The translations under genes and the position numbers were made by a program. Below, piece by piece: positions 20,741 through 31,264 of a stretch of DNA of 64,000 nucleotides. The DNA comes from Portulaca oleracea (Eukaryota; Streptophyta; Magnoliopsida; Caryophyllales; Portulacaceae). Numbering within the stretch: the stretch's first letter is position 1; every line of letters begins with the position of its first letter. Location: contig CM055877.1 of assembly GCA_029582165.1 (NCBI GenBank), forward strand, positions 29,347,241 through 29,411,240, written 5' to 3'. Under the pieces are notes generated by a model that ran no database searches, was not told the DNA's origin, and was given only the letters and a program-made list of their open reading frames with translations.

Positions 20741-22146
20741 TTTTACGGTCATACAATTTGGTGGATTGTAGAGTGAGCACACAGATTTGGAAGAAACTAA
20801 TGCCTAATATCATGTGAGCACACAGATTAGCCTTGAGGCATAAATTTGTTTATTATTCCCCAATAGCAATGTATATACATTGAGATAATTAAGGGTGTTG
20901 GTGGCCAGCTAAACAAGGGTGACAAAGTTAACTAGTACATACACACGGCGGCTAAATCATTGAAAGCGTAACATTGTTAACACCCACTATCCTATTAGTG
21001 CAATTTCATCCTTTCATTTCTTTTAAAAGTAAGGAAAAACGAAAACCATCATCTTTTATGGACCATTTTTTATCACAAAATTTCTCCATTTTAGCTTAGT
21101 TTTACGATGGTGTGCTTAAAGAATATCCACCTTTACAAAAAGTCATACTTCTTATGGGAAACCAACCTTTGTAGTTATACTAACGTATGTCTTCAATAAT
21201 TTATACAATGTGTTTCTTGACTATTAAATATCATATTTAGTAATATTTATGAAAAATATGTCACAAAATTATATAAATTGAGTTTTAATTTGTCAAAAAA
21301 ATCGAGTGTATTTGAAGATAGTTCTAAAGAATATTAATTAATAGATTTATTTGTTAATGTTTAGGCCTATTATCCATTAAATTTTGCTGCTTGTGATTAC
21401 GTGTATTGCTTGATTGAATTGTATGAATTCGCCCATTATTTTTCAAATACAATGGATACATTTAGAGGTGTTTAAGAAATTCTATTCTATTTTATTCTTT
21501 TTCATTAAACGGGTAAAAATAACACAATATAACTCGGGAAACTCTTCTCTCAAGGAAATTTCTTATGTTGTCATAATATAAAATTTAAGGAAGATAAGTT
21601 GATGGACTATAATCTAAAACAACAATGTAAAAAGTGAAATGACCTTGTTAATTCACCGATTTGTTGGTTTGTTTACTAGCAATGGAGATGTGATGGATTG
21701 AAACCTTTTGTAGTTGTAAGATGAAACTTTTGATGATCCTAATGATCATATCAATCAGCCAGGGAGTTTTGATGCATTGGGCAACCTAAATCAATATATG
21801 ACTCAAACAAGTAGAATATCTTATGTTATTGACCATGTGAATTTAAGAATCTTCTACTTGTTTGCTATTCCACGTATATAACTTCTATTTTCTTTAATGA
21901 AGACTCTAGTTGGTGCTAAGACTATGTTGTTGAAGACACTCTTATTTTGCTCAATCTAGATGCTCCAAGTGATGTAATGAACTCTTATCAGTTGGCTTTT
22001 GTGAATAATAACTTTAATTGAAGAATGATTTTTTTTACACTAGAATCTTATGGTCAATTGATGTTGAAGTTTAGCTACTAATGAGTTTAAGCTGTACCCG
22101 CAACCTCTTTCGAGCACATTCATTGATGGACCTAATGTTGATTCAT
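20741..22146. other. Gene-free DNA
   Basis: I see no coding motif, RNA gene or clear repeat. Two copies of GAGCACACAGATT occur at 20776 and 20817. The stretch near 21680-22140 has moderately balanced codons but stops in all frames; I cannot identify it. Confidence 0.5.
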
Positions 22147-22235
22147 TTTTTTTTTCTATTTTGAAACAAGGTTAACAAATATTATTATGACACGGGACCA
22201 GGCCTGAAACAATACAGCCTAAGAGCTCAAAAAAT

Positions 22236-22810
22236 CTATACAATGAGTATATTTTTATGATCTACTACTAATGTATAAGGTCTTGTCCCTGAGCATTGTT
22301 TGGATGACCTTGAAGACTGAGTTAGGGATCGTTTGTTGTGTTTGAAAACTTTTGTGTTAGCGCATGCCAAACATTGTAAAAAGAGCTTGCTACTATGGCC
22401 ATGGAAAGTCTTTTCCGCCAAACATGGCCTTTCAATGTCATGATTTTACTGCATTAGTAAGGTTAGAAGCTTTAGAAATTCTGAGCAAGATATAGATCTG
22501 TATACAAATTTGTTGTGTGAAGGGGTAGTTGATGAAAAGGTGGTCTGTAGTATTGTTGTCGCTATTACACATTGTGCAATCCAGAGTGATATTGGGTAAG
22601 AAGGCGTGACGCCCGATCCAGAAGTTGGAGTTTCCTTTGGAAAAGAATGGTGAGGGGTTTTAAGATTGTTCCTTGTCATTTGAGCCCAGTGCCATCCCGT
22701 ACTATACCCTCGGATCTATGTGTAGCTTTCTCTTATGTTTTATCGTTGCAAGGCAAAGAGGTAAGGTCTAAGATTGTCTTTGGTTGCCATGAGTTTCTTG
22801 TAGTACTAAT
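22236..22810 (-). pseudogene. LINE C-terminal zf-RVT domain fragment
   Basis: Translating the minus strand across frames gives FWIGRHAFLPNITLDCTMC followed by TTDHLFINYPFTQQ, the Cys...Cys...His pattern of the zinc-binding reverse-transcriptase C-terminal domain (zf-RVT) of plant L1 elements. Stops interrupt it. It continues the LINE whose RT lies beyond the copia insertion. Confidence 0.7.
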
Positions 22811-22820
22811 AGTTACCCTA

Positions 22821-23713
22821 TGAAAGATCCTCCTCTGTAAAAAGGACATTGGCCTATGCAGGATCAAGGACGGATCAAGGACGTTTACTTAAACGTCATG
22901 GCAACCACAAGGGAATATATTTTGAAGTGAAAGACCAAAGAAGAGCAAAAACCAAATTAGGGAAGTATCTCTCGAATGATCCTCTGGAAATATTTAACCG
23001 CCTGTTTTTATTTAAGATTGACTAATTGATTTCCTTATTTCAGGAAACACCTAATCAAGGAAATAGAGGAAAACATTGAAGTAGAGATATTCTGAATCAA
23101 GACTAAGAAGGAAACAAGAATTAAGGAAGTTATCATTCAACATAAAGAAGGAAGGAATCCAAAATTGCAACGGCATTGCAACGGCTCTATTGCTTCTGGA
23201 AGATGCATAAATAGAAGACATTTTGCTCAAAGAAAATCAACTATTCCACGGATGAAATAGGGTGTATCAAACAGAGATAATGTTTTCTTGTTTGAGTGAA
23301 AATTGTATGTGAGATTGCTTGTAAGAGTGCTTTCAAGTTCTTAACGGATTTAGAACTGTGTTAGGCTCTTGTGATCAAATCCTAGACAGACTTAGGATTT
23401 GAATAGTGTTTACACCAAAGAGAAGCTTTGGTGGGTGTTCGTCTTTCAACAAATAAGAAGCGTCCATAGCAAGGCGCTTGGTTCTAAGTGAACCTAAGGA
23501 CGTTTACCTTAGGTCACTTCCACTACATTCTATTCTACTTAAATAAAGGAGGTTATTCAGTTGATATATATATTGTCCTTTATTTGAATTCTACTATTAA
23601 ACTGTTTTGAACCTTAATCTGAAAAGATTAAGGCATTAACGTCCTTTATCTTGAGATCTTTAGTGCAGAAAAGTTTAATAACCCTATTCACCCCCCCCTC
23701 TATGGTTCTTTCA
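22821..23713 (+). repeat. Copia 5' LTR, 893 bp
   Basis: TGAAAGATCCTCC...GGTTCTTTCA. It is 226 bases longer than the 3' LTR because the 3' copy lost the segment corresponding to about 23463-23688. Confidence 0.9.
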
Positions 23714-23715
23714 AT

Positions 23716-23727
23716 TGGTATCAGAGC
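23716..23727 (+). other. Primer-binding site, tRNA-iMet type
   Basis: TGGTATCAGAGC, two bases after the LTR end TTTCA. Confidence 0.95.
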
Positions 23728-23773
23728 CTGGTCCACTGAAAATTCAGAGACTAATCGCTCTGCGGCAAAGATC

Positions 23774-25400
23774 ATGGGAGATCACAATATGGGAGACTTG
23801 AGTCAAGGACGTTCATGGAACAGATCACCATTACTGACAGGTGACAACTACAGAATTTGGAAGCGCCAAATGGAGATCTTCTTGAGAAATCAAGATGAGG
23901 ACATTTGGGACGTAGTCACCAAAGGAAATTATCCTACTCCCCAGAAGACTGCTGAAGACGGAACAACAAGTGATAAACCAAGATCTGAATATACACCTGA
24001 AGAAAAAGAGCGAGCAAAGAAAAATACTCATGCACATTATCTTTTGATTTGCAGTCTTAACTCTAATGAATTTGAAAGGGTGTCTAATTTTGATACAGCT
24101 CAGCAGATATGGAACTGCTTGGTCACAACATATGAAGGAACAAACCAAGTAAAGAAGACCAAGGTCAACATACTAGTTCAAAAGTATGAAGGCTTCAAGA
24201 TGGAAGAAGATGAGTCCATTGAGTCAATGTTCAAAAGATTCAGTGCAATCTTCAACCATCTCAAGTCCCTCGGAAAATCCTATTCCAATGAAGAACAAGT
24301 AACGTCCTTCAGTGTCTCCCTAGACACAAGTGGGGACCAAAAGTAACGACAATAGAAGAAGCTCAAGATCTAGAGACCTTGAAAATTGAAGTGCTGATTG
24401 GCAAACTTCTTGCACATGAAATACGACTGTCTGAAGGTAGTCAGACCAAGGACATTGCCCTCAAAAGCACAAAAAAACCAGAAGAAGAATCAAAGGATGA
24501 TGATGAAGAAACCATGGCCATGTTAGCTAAAGGTTTCAGACGACTATACAGAAAGAATCCCAGATTCCGTGGCTATCTAAGAGAATCATCCTCAAAACGA
24601 CCTTCACCCAAAGGTAAAATCCAAACCAAGGATGATAATGAATATAAATGCTTTGCCTGTGGTGCAACAGATCACTTGGTCAGGGAACGTCCTCATGTGA
24701 AGAAAGTCAAGGAACAAAGTGACTTCAGAGGAAAAAGATTGAGCAGCAAAGCCATGGTTGCCACGTGGAGTGAGAGTGAAGGTAGTGAAAGTGAAAGTGA
24801 AAGTGAGTCCGAAGAATTTGCAAACCTTTGTCTCATGGCAAAGGACCTTATAGAAACACAAGCAGATGAAACACAGACGGATGACGATGATGAGGTATTT
24901 ACAAATCTCTTTCTGAAATGTCCTCCACATAATTTGAAACCAAGATTCCTTAATCTGCTTGATTATATTGCAACCCTCACCGACAAAGTACAATATCTCA
25001 CTAGAATTGCTGAAATAAGCTCCAAAACCATAGAAACTCAATTGGAGATAATAAAAAATCTTACCTCTGACAATGTCAGCATGAGAAATGAAATGATACA
25101 GAACCGAAAAGAGCTGAATTCTATTCTCAATCAAGAGATAAACCAAGTTCACTCTACCATAAATTCTGAAAACAAAACCTCTACAGATAAACTTGGTTCA
25201 CCCAGAACCAAACCAGAATCCTTACCCCCTCATAAACCGACAAATATACCAAAACCAAGAACCAAAGCAAAGTGGGTTCCAAAGAAGTCAAACAACAAGC
25301 CTGTTCCCCCAAACAAAGAAACCTTTCATAAACCTCCTGGTCTAAAGAAAGGTATAATGTGCTTCAGTGCAGGTATGACTCAGGGCTCACAACGACCTCT
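23774..25400 (+). pseudogene. Copia gag, frameshifted
   Basis: The likely start is the ATG at 23774 (MGDHNMGD), 46 bases after the primer-binding site; the frame open upstream of it lies in the LTR. The N-terminal part holds the copia gag segment (LLTGDNYRIWKRQMEIFL, then DTAQQIWNCLVTTYEG). It leaves frame near 24325 and resumes with TIEEAQDLETLKIEVLIGKL at about 24343. A CCHC-type knuckle at about 24646-24690 reads Cys-Phe-Ala-Cys...His...Arg, so the last Cys is replaced by Arg. The rest is acidic and Ser/Glu-rich, then basic Pro/Lys-rich to a second frameshift near 25395, where protease begins. Confidence 0.85.
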
Positions 25401-28400
25401 GGTATTTGGACAGCGGATGCTCGAGACACATGACTGGAGATCCAACCAAATTCAGAGAACTCAATGACATCAAAAGTGGGAAGGTAACGTTTGGAAACAA
25501 AAGCCAAGGGAAGATCCTTGGAGTCGGCAAGGTCAGTAAGGACTCAGTCAACTGTATAAATGATGTATATTATGTAGATGGTTTAAAGTATAATCTTTTA
25601 AGTATTTCTCAGTTTTGTGATAGGGGTTATAAAGTCTGGTTCAATAAGAACTCATGCGTTGTAGAAAAAGAATCTCATGAAATAGTCCTTAGAGGTCATC
25701 GGATGAATAATGTGTATGTTATTGACCTCGGTGATCATATGACAAAGGACCTCACCTGTCTTAGAGTTGCATCAGATGAAACCTGGTTATGGCATCGTAG
25801 ATTGGGACATGTGAACATGAAAACCCTTCAAAAGCTAAAACGCCTAGGCTTGGTTAGAGGACTACCATCTCAAAATTTTATTCGTGACAAAGTGTGTGAT
25901 GCATGTACTAGAGGCAAACAGACTAGAACCTCCTTCAAACCTGTGTCTCAAGTAACCACCTCTAGATGTTTAGAACTGTTGCATATGGACCTCTGTGGAC
26001 CAATTCCATACAAAAGTCTAGGAGGAGTTTCATATATACTAGTCATTGTTGATGATTATTCTAGATTTACCTGAGTTTTATTTTTGAAGGATAAGACAGA
26101 GGCTTACCCAGAATTTGAGAAACTATACATGTAACTCAAGGTCCTTACAGGACTCAGTCTGGTATCTATAAGAACAGATCATGGAAAAGAGTTTGATAAT
26201 CGAGATCAATTTGGAAAATTCATTGATCAAGAAGGGGTTACACATAATTTCTCTTCCCCAAGGACACCACAACAGAATGGTGTGATTGAACGGAAGAATC
26301 GTACGCTGGAAAACATGGCCAGAACAATCATCTGTGAGAACAATCTACCCCTTTTTCTTTGGGCTGAAATTATAAATGCTTCAAATTATATTCTCAACAG
26401 ATGTACCATAAGATCCTTCATGAAGAAGACACCCTATGAGCTATTCAAGGGTAAAACACCAAATGTAGCTCACGTCAAGGCCATTGGATGCAAATGCTTC
26501 GTTCATAACAATGACAAGAAGGCCTTAAGCAAATTTGAGCCAGGAAGTGAAGAAGGAATTCTGGTAGGATATTCCTTATCTAGCAAGGCCTACAGAGTCT
26601 ACATTAAAGGATCCAAAAAGGTGGAAGAATCAATCCATGTTGTCTTCGATGAAACTTCCACCACTTCATCAGAAAGGTCCTCCATCAAACTCCAGATTCT
26701 TCAAGATGATGATGACGAGGACACCCCTCATATATTTCAGCAAGGTCCTCTGCAACAAAATGAAGAATCTCCTCCTGATGACACCATGCAATCAACTTCA
26801 GAACATGAGGAAGATGAAGCTCAAGGACCTCCACAAAATGAAGAACAAGGACCTTTCGCAAGTGAAGGACAAGGATCTTCCTCAAGTGAAGGACAAGGAC
26901 CTTCACCGACAGAAACTCCTCAAATGGCTGATACTGCACAGGAACACCGAGGAGTCATCAAGGACCTTCAGGTTCAAACCTGGTCATCCAGCCGACAATC
27001 TCCTTTCATGTCTGGAAACAGGTATTAGAACTCGATCCTCTCTTAGAAACTTTTGTGCCTTTCACGCATTTGTTTCTCAGATTGAACCTAAAGGACCTGA
27101 AGAAGCTCTAAAGGACAACAACTGGATCCTAGCTCTACAAGAAGAGTTAAATCAATTCGAGCACAACAAAGTATGGAAGCTTGTCCTAAGACCCAACCAT
27201 CATCCAGTAATTGGTGTAAAATGGGTCTACCGCAACAAATTAGATGAACATGGCACTGTCACAAGAAACAAGGCAAGACTAGTTGCAAAAGGATACAACC
27301 AAGAAGAAGGCATTGATTATGAAGAAACCTTCACTCCAGTTGTAAGACGAGAGGCCATTCGGATACTCCTTGCCTACGCTGCAGCAACTCACATGAAGCT
27401 ATATCAAATGGATGTAAAAAGTGCCTTCCTCAATGGATATCTAAAGGAAGAAGTCTATGTGGAACAACCTCCATGATTTGAACAAAAAAATCCAGACACT
27501 CATGTTTACAGACTTCAGAAGGCCCTTTACGGGCTAAAACAAGCTCCCAGGGCTTGGTATCAGAGACTAAGCTCCTTTCTTCTAAGAAATGGATTCACAA
27601 GAGGTCTCATAGACAAAACATTGTTCATCAAAACCTCAGGTCAGAACTCCACTATTATTCAAGTTTAAGTAGATGACATTATTTTTGGTGCTACTAATGA
27701 AATCCTAGTAAAGGACTTCTCTGATCTTATGAGCAATGAATTTAAAATGAGCCTTGTGGGAGAACTTAGATTCTTCCTTGGGCTGCAAATCAAGCAGCAT
27801 GAAGATGGCATCTTCAACAATCAGAGTAAGTATGTCAAAGAACTCCTAAAGAAATATGGGCTTGAAAATGTGAAGCACTGTAGCACTCCAATGTCCTCCA
27901 CCATAAAGCTTGATCATGATCAAAACGGTAAGGCCATTTCTGACAAACAATACCGAGGTATGATTGGATCTCTCCTCTGTCTAACTGCTAGTCGTCCAAA
28001 CATTATGTTTAGTGTGTGTGTATGTGCACGCTTTCAAAGTGCCTCTAAGGAATCTCACTTGATTGCTGTCAAAAGAATCCTGAGATATCTTGCAGGCACA
28101 AAGGACCTTGGGCTATGGTATCCTAGCAACAACCACCTTCATCTTGTTGGATACTCAGACGCCGATTTTGCTGGATCAAGAACAGATCGAAAAAGCACTT
28201 CAGGAGGATGTCAAATGCTAGGTCTATCTCTTATATCTTGGCAATCAAAGAAGCAGAACGCTATTGCCCTCTCTACAGCAGAAGTTGAGTACATTGCCGC
28301 CGGTGCCTGTTGTGCACAACTCCTGTGGATCAAGCAACAGATAAAGGACCTTGGCATTGAAACCTCAAGTACTCCAATTAAATGTGATAATCAAAGTGCA

Positions 28401-28613
28401 ATTCAAATTACCAAAAATCCAGTTCAACACTCTCACACCAAACATATTGAAGTACGACATTATTTTATCAGAGATCATGTGGATAAAGGTCATATCACTA
28501 TGGACTTTGTACCCACACATCAACAACTGGCCGACATTTTCACCAAGCCCCTTCCTACTGAGCAGTTCATCACTAACAGAAGGGAGCTTGGCATGCTTCA
28601 ACCTAGGGCCTAG
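25401..28613 (+). pseudogene. Copia pol: protease, integrase, RT, RNase H, with four stops and one frameshift
   Basis: Protease motif DSGCSRHMTG at about 25407. Pre-integrase His/Cys segment WHRRLGHVNMKTL with CDACTRGK (25790-25920). Integrase core Asp in HMDLCGP, Asp in RTDHGKEF (about 26170) and Glu in NGVIERKNR (about 26290). RT begins near 27100 with [12 protein letters not shown], Asp in [10 protein letters not shown] (about 27410), and the catalytic Val-Asp-Asp at 27669-27677. RNase H has YSDADFAG, STAEVEYIAA and KCDNQSAI, ending near 28613. In-frame stops: TGA 26072, TAA 26132, TGA 27474, TAA 27666. The last replaces the Tyr of the Tyr-Val-Asp-Asp box. A frameshift lies at about 26950-27030 in the linker between integrase and RT. 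Confidence 0.9.
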
Positions 28614-29168
28614 TTGAAGGGGAGTCAGGGCTCATCCTTCCAAGGGGAGCCAAAGGACCTCACCCACCAGGTATGTTCTCTAAATTCCTTTTGCTCATCA
28701 AGGTCCTTGACACTCTTGTCCTGGAACCACATTGAGCATTCTCATATAAAATCTTGGCAAAACAGTTATACGGACAGTTCACTCTATAACTGCTCTGGGT
28801 AACTGATATTTTCAAATTTTTTTTAACTGAGCCTTATGTATTTTTGGAAGTTTATTTCTTCTTTCTATAACTACTTCTCTCATTCCTTTTTCATCCGCCC
28901 TCCACTTCCCTTCTTATGGATTTCAAAATCCATTAAATACTCCATCAAATCACAATAAAAATCCCAACCGCCACACTCAATCCTCCCTCTTTCCTTTATC
29001 GATAATCGTACTCTCTCATCATTTCCTTTTCCTTCCCCATATCCGACCTTCCCCCTCTACCCTTTCACACTCCTATTTTAACTGACCCCACCCTTCACAC
29101 TTTTTCACTCACTCATCCCCACCAATCATCTCTATCTCCTTCATTCCTCCGTATCTTCAACTTTCACC
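28614..29168 (+). other. Non-coding spacer between copia pol and the extra ORF
   Basis: C/T-rich, with AAGGGGAGTCAGGG just after the RNase H stop and many CTTCC/TCCC words. No ORF of note. Confidence 0.6.
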
Positions 29169-30340
29169 ATGGGAAAGCGACCTGCCATCAAACAAGCAGC
29201 CTCCTCTGGGGTTGCAAAACGCACTCGCTCCAGTAAATCCTCACCCATTCCCCCCGACTCCACCAACTCTCATAGTTCCTTCTCTGATGCACTTACCGTT
29301 CCATCCCCTTCAAACTCACACCTTCCCAACGCCTGGAACTGTTTTCAAAACGTCCACTGCTGTGCAGTGATACTGTCGACTTGGACTCCCTCATTGAAGC
29401 CTTTCCCTCCTTTTCGTCCCTGAAAGACATCGGCTGTCAATCTTTCTTCATCTGTGACCAAGGTGTCTACCCATCCCTTGTTCACCAATTTTTTGCCAAT
29501 CTAGTAGTCAATCCGGGAAGAACTTCTCTTCATTCGAAAGTCTCATGTACAGACATTTTTCTTTCTGTAAATCTTGTTGAAAAAATTCGGAATCTCACTC
29601 CCAGCATAGCCAAATCTCCTCTCCCTTTACCATTTGACCCAAAGTAAGAACTTTTGAAGTTGTATGGTCGTCCCACCGAAATGAAAAATACCCAATACAC
29701 TGCCCTGACCTCTGAGGCCCGCTTCCTGTACTATACCATTGTTCGCACAATCTTACCCTGTGGTTCGAACAAAGAAACCCTAAATGAAGCTTGCACCTAC
29801 TTTCTTTTGAACGTCCTCAATGACCGTTATCCTGAGATAGACGACATTGTTGTCACTAACCTCATTCGGGTAGCGTCCTCCACCTCTGGCCCTTTACCTT
29901 ACTGCAACCTCCTCAAAAAGATCTTCCAAGCCTATGTGGTCCCTCTGCCTGCCTCAGAATGAGTCCCTGTCCACATCTCCAACATAGGCATTCCTCTTCT
30001 CAAGAGTCTGGGCTATCAACAACAAGATGACGGAACTTGGCTCCACTCAGATGAGATAAAGGCTGCTCATGAGAGCTCTTCTGCTGCCGCTGCCAAGGAC
30101 GTTCAGGACAGTCTGCAGATCCAAGTCTCCAACCTCAGGAGTGAAGTCCTCATCCTCCACCACAAAATCCAAGGCCTTCAGACTGTGCATGCATCTCTCC
30201 ACTCTGCCATCACCTTTCTCAAAGATGTCATCTCATCCCTGTCGCCTCCTCTAACCACTCAGACCACTCAATGCACTTCTCCTGTTGCTGACCCCAACCC
30301 CACTCCTGATGCAGACACTCCCAATGTCCCCCTTCCTTGA
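29169..30340 (+). pseudogene. Extra 3' ORF of the copia element (plant-transposon-protein-like), broken
   Basis: Starts MGKRPAIKQAASSGVAKRTR, a basic N-terminus, then Ser/Pro-rich. After a frameshift near 29370 the frame reads DSLIEAFPSFSSLKD, then GVYPSLVHQFFANLVVNPG. After a TAA at 29645 it continues with LTSEARFLYYTIVRTILPCG and a YPEIDDIVVTNLIRVAS segment; after a TGA at 29960 it ends in a heptad-rich stretch (SLQIQVSNLRSEVLILHHKIQ), probably coiled coil, stopping at 30338. The order resembles the putative plant transposon protein domain found as an extra ORF in plant retrotransposons; Sireviruses often have an ORF here, sometimes called env-like. I see no signal peptide or membrane segment, so nothing supports an envelope role. 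Confidence 0.6.
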
Positions 30341-30583
30341 AGTTTATTTTAATTTTAAAAACTTTTATGCCAAACATGCCTCCTGTTTCCTTTTTGGTGA
30401 AAGCCAAAAAGGGGGAGATGAACTACCTTTTGCTCTGTTGAAATTGCTTTGCTGAATTCTATTTTGGGTCTGTAATTAAAAACTTCTCTCTACTAATATG
30501 CATGGTTTTCTAGCTAAATTCTCTATGTACTGCATATACTGTTTTTGCTGAAAATCATTTCCATGGAGTTTTGTCTTTCACTC

Positions 30584-30597
30584 AAAAAGGGGGAGAT
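30584..30597 (+). other. Copia polypurine tract
   Basis: AAAAAGGGGGAGAT directly before the 3' LTR start TGAAAGGTCC. A similar AAAAAGGGGGAGATG occurs earlier at 30406-30420, a second tract not followed by an LTR. Confidence 0.9.
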
Positions 30598-31264
30598 TGA
30601 AAGGTCCTCCTCTGTGCAAAGGACATTGGCCTATGCAGGATCAAGGACGGATCAAGGACATTTACTTAAACATCATGGCAACCACAAGGGAATATATTTT
30701 GAAGTGAAAGACCAAAGAAGAGAAAAAACCAAATTAGGGAAGTATCTCTCAAATGATCCTCTAGAAATATTTAGCCGGCTGTTTTTATTTAAGATTGACT
30801 AATTGATTTCCTTATTTCAGGAAACACCTAATCAAGGAAATAGAGGAAAAGATTGAAGTAGAGATATTCTGAATCAAGACCAAGAAGGAAACAACAATTA
30901 AGGAAGTTATCATTCAACATAAAGAAGGAAGGAATCCAAAATTGCAACGGCATTGCAACGACTCTATTGCTTCTGGAAGATGCATAAATAGAAGACATTT
31001 TGCTCAAAGAAAATCAACTATTCCACGGATGAAATAGGGTGTATCAAACAGAGATAGTGTTTTCTTGTTTGAGTGAAAATTGTATGTGAGATTGCTTGTA
31101 AGAGTGCTTTCAAGTTCTTAACGGATTTAGAACTGTGTTAGGCTCTTATGATCAAATCCTAGACGGACTTAGGATTTGAATAGTGTTTACACCAAAGAGA
31201 AGCTTTGGTGGGTGTTCGTCTTTCAACAAATAATAAGAACCCCCCCCCCTCTAGGGTTCTTTCA
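30598..31264 (+). repeat. Copia 3' LTR, 667 bp, internally deleted
   Basis: TGAAAGGTCCTCC...GGTTCTTTCA. It lacks a 226-base segment present in the 5' LTR; the join lies at AACAAATAA/TAAGAACCCC, with a short AATAAG-type homology at the break and a C-run (31240-31250). Confidence 0.9.

Larger units (their letters stand above)
22821..31264 (+). mobile_element. Complete Ty1/copia retrotransposon, Sirevirus-like, 8.4 kb
   Basis: 5' LTR 22821-23713, primer-binding site 23716-23727, gag, pol in copia order (protease, integrase, RT, RNase H), an extra 3' ORF, a polypurine tract AAAAAGGGGGAGAT (30584-30597) and a 3' LTR 30598-31264. Flanks are CCCTA (22816-22820) and CCCTC (31265-31269), a 5-bp duplication with one change. 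The extra ORF after pol and the gag layout fit the SIRE/Maximus (Sirevirus) lineage. LTRs differ at roughly 15-20 positions over about 640 shared bases, so insertion is fairly recent; coding is broken by stops and frameshifts. Confidence 0.9.

Noticed and set aside
24604..25152. 182-codon minus-strand frame antisense to copia gag
   Set aside because: Shadow of the gag frame; no independent motif.
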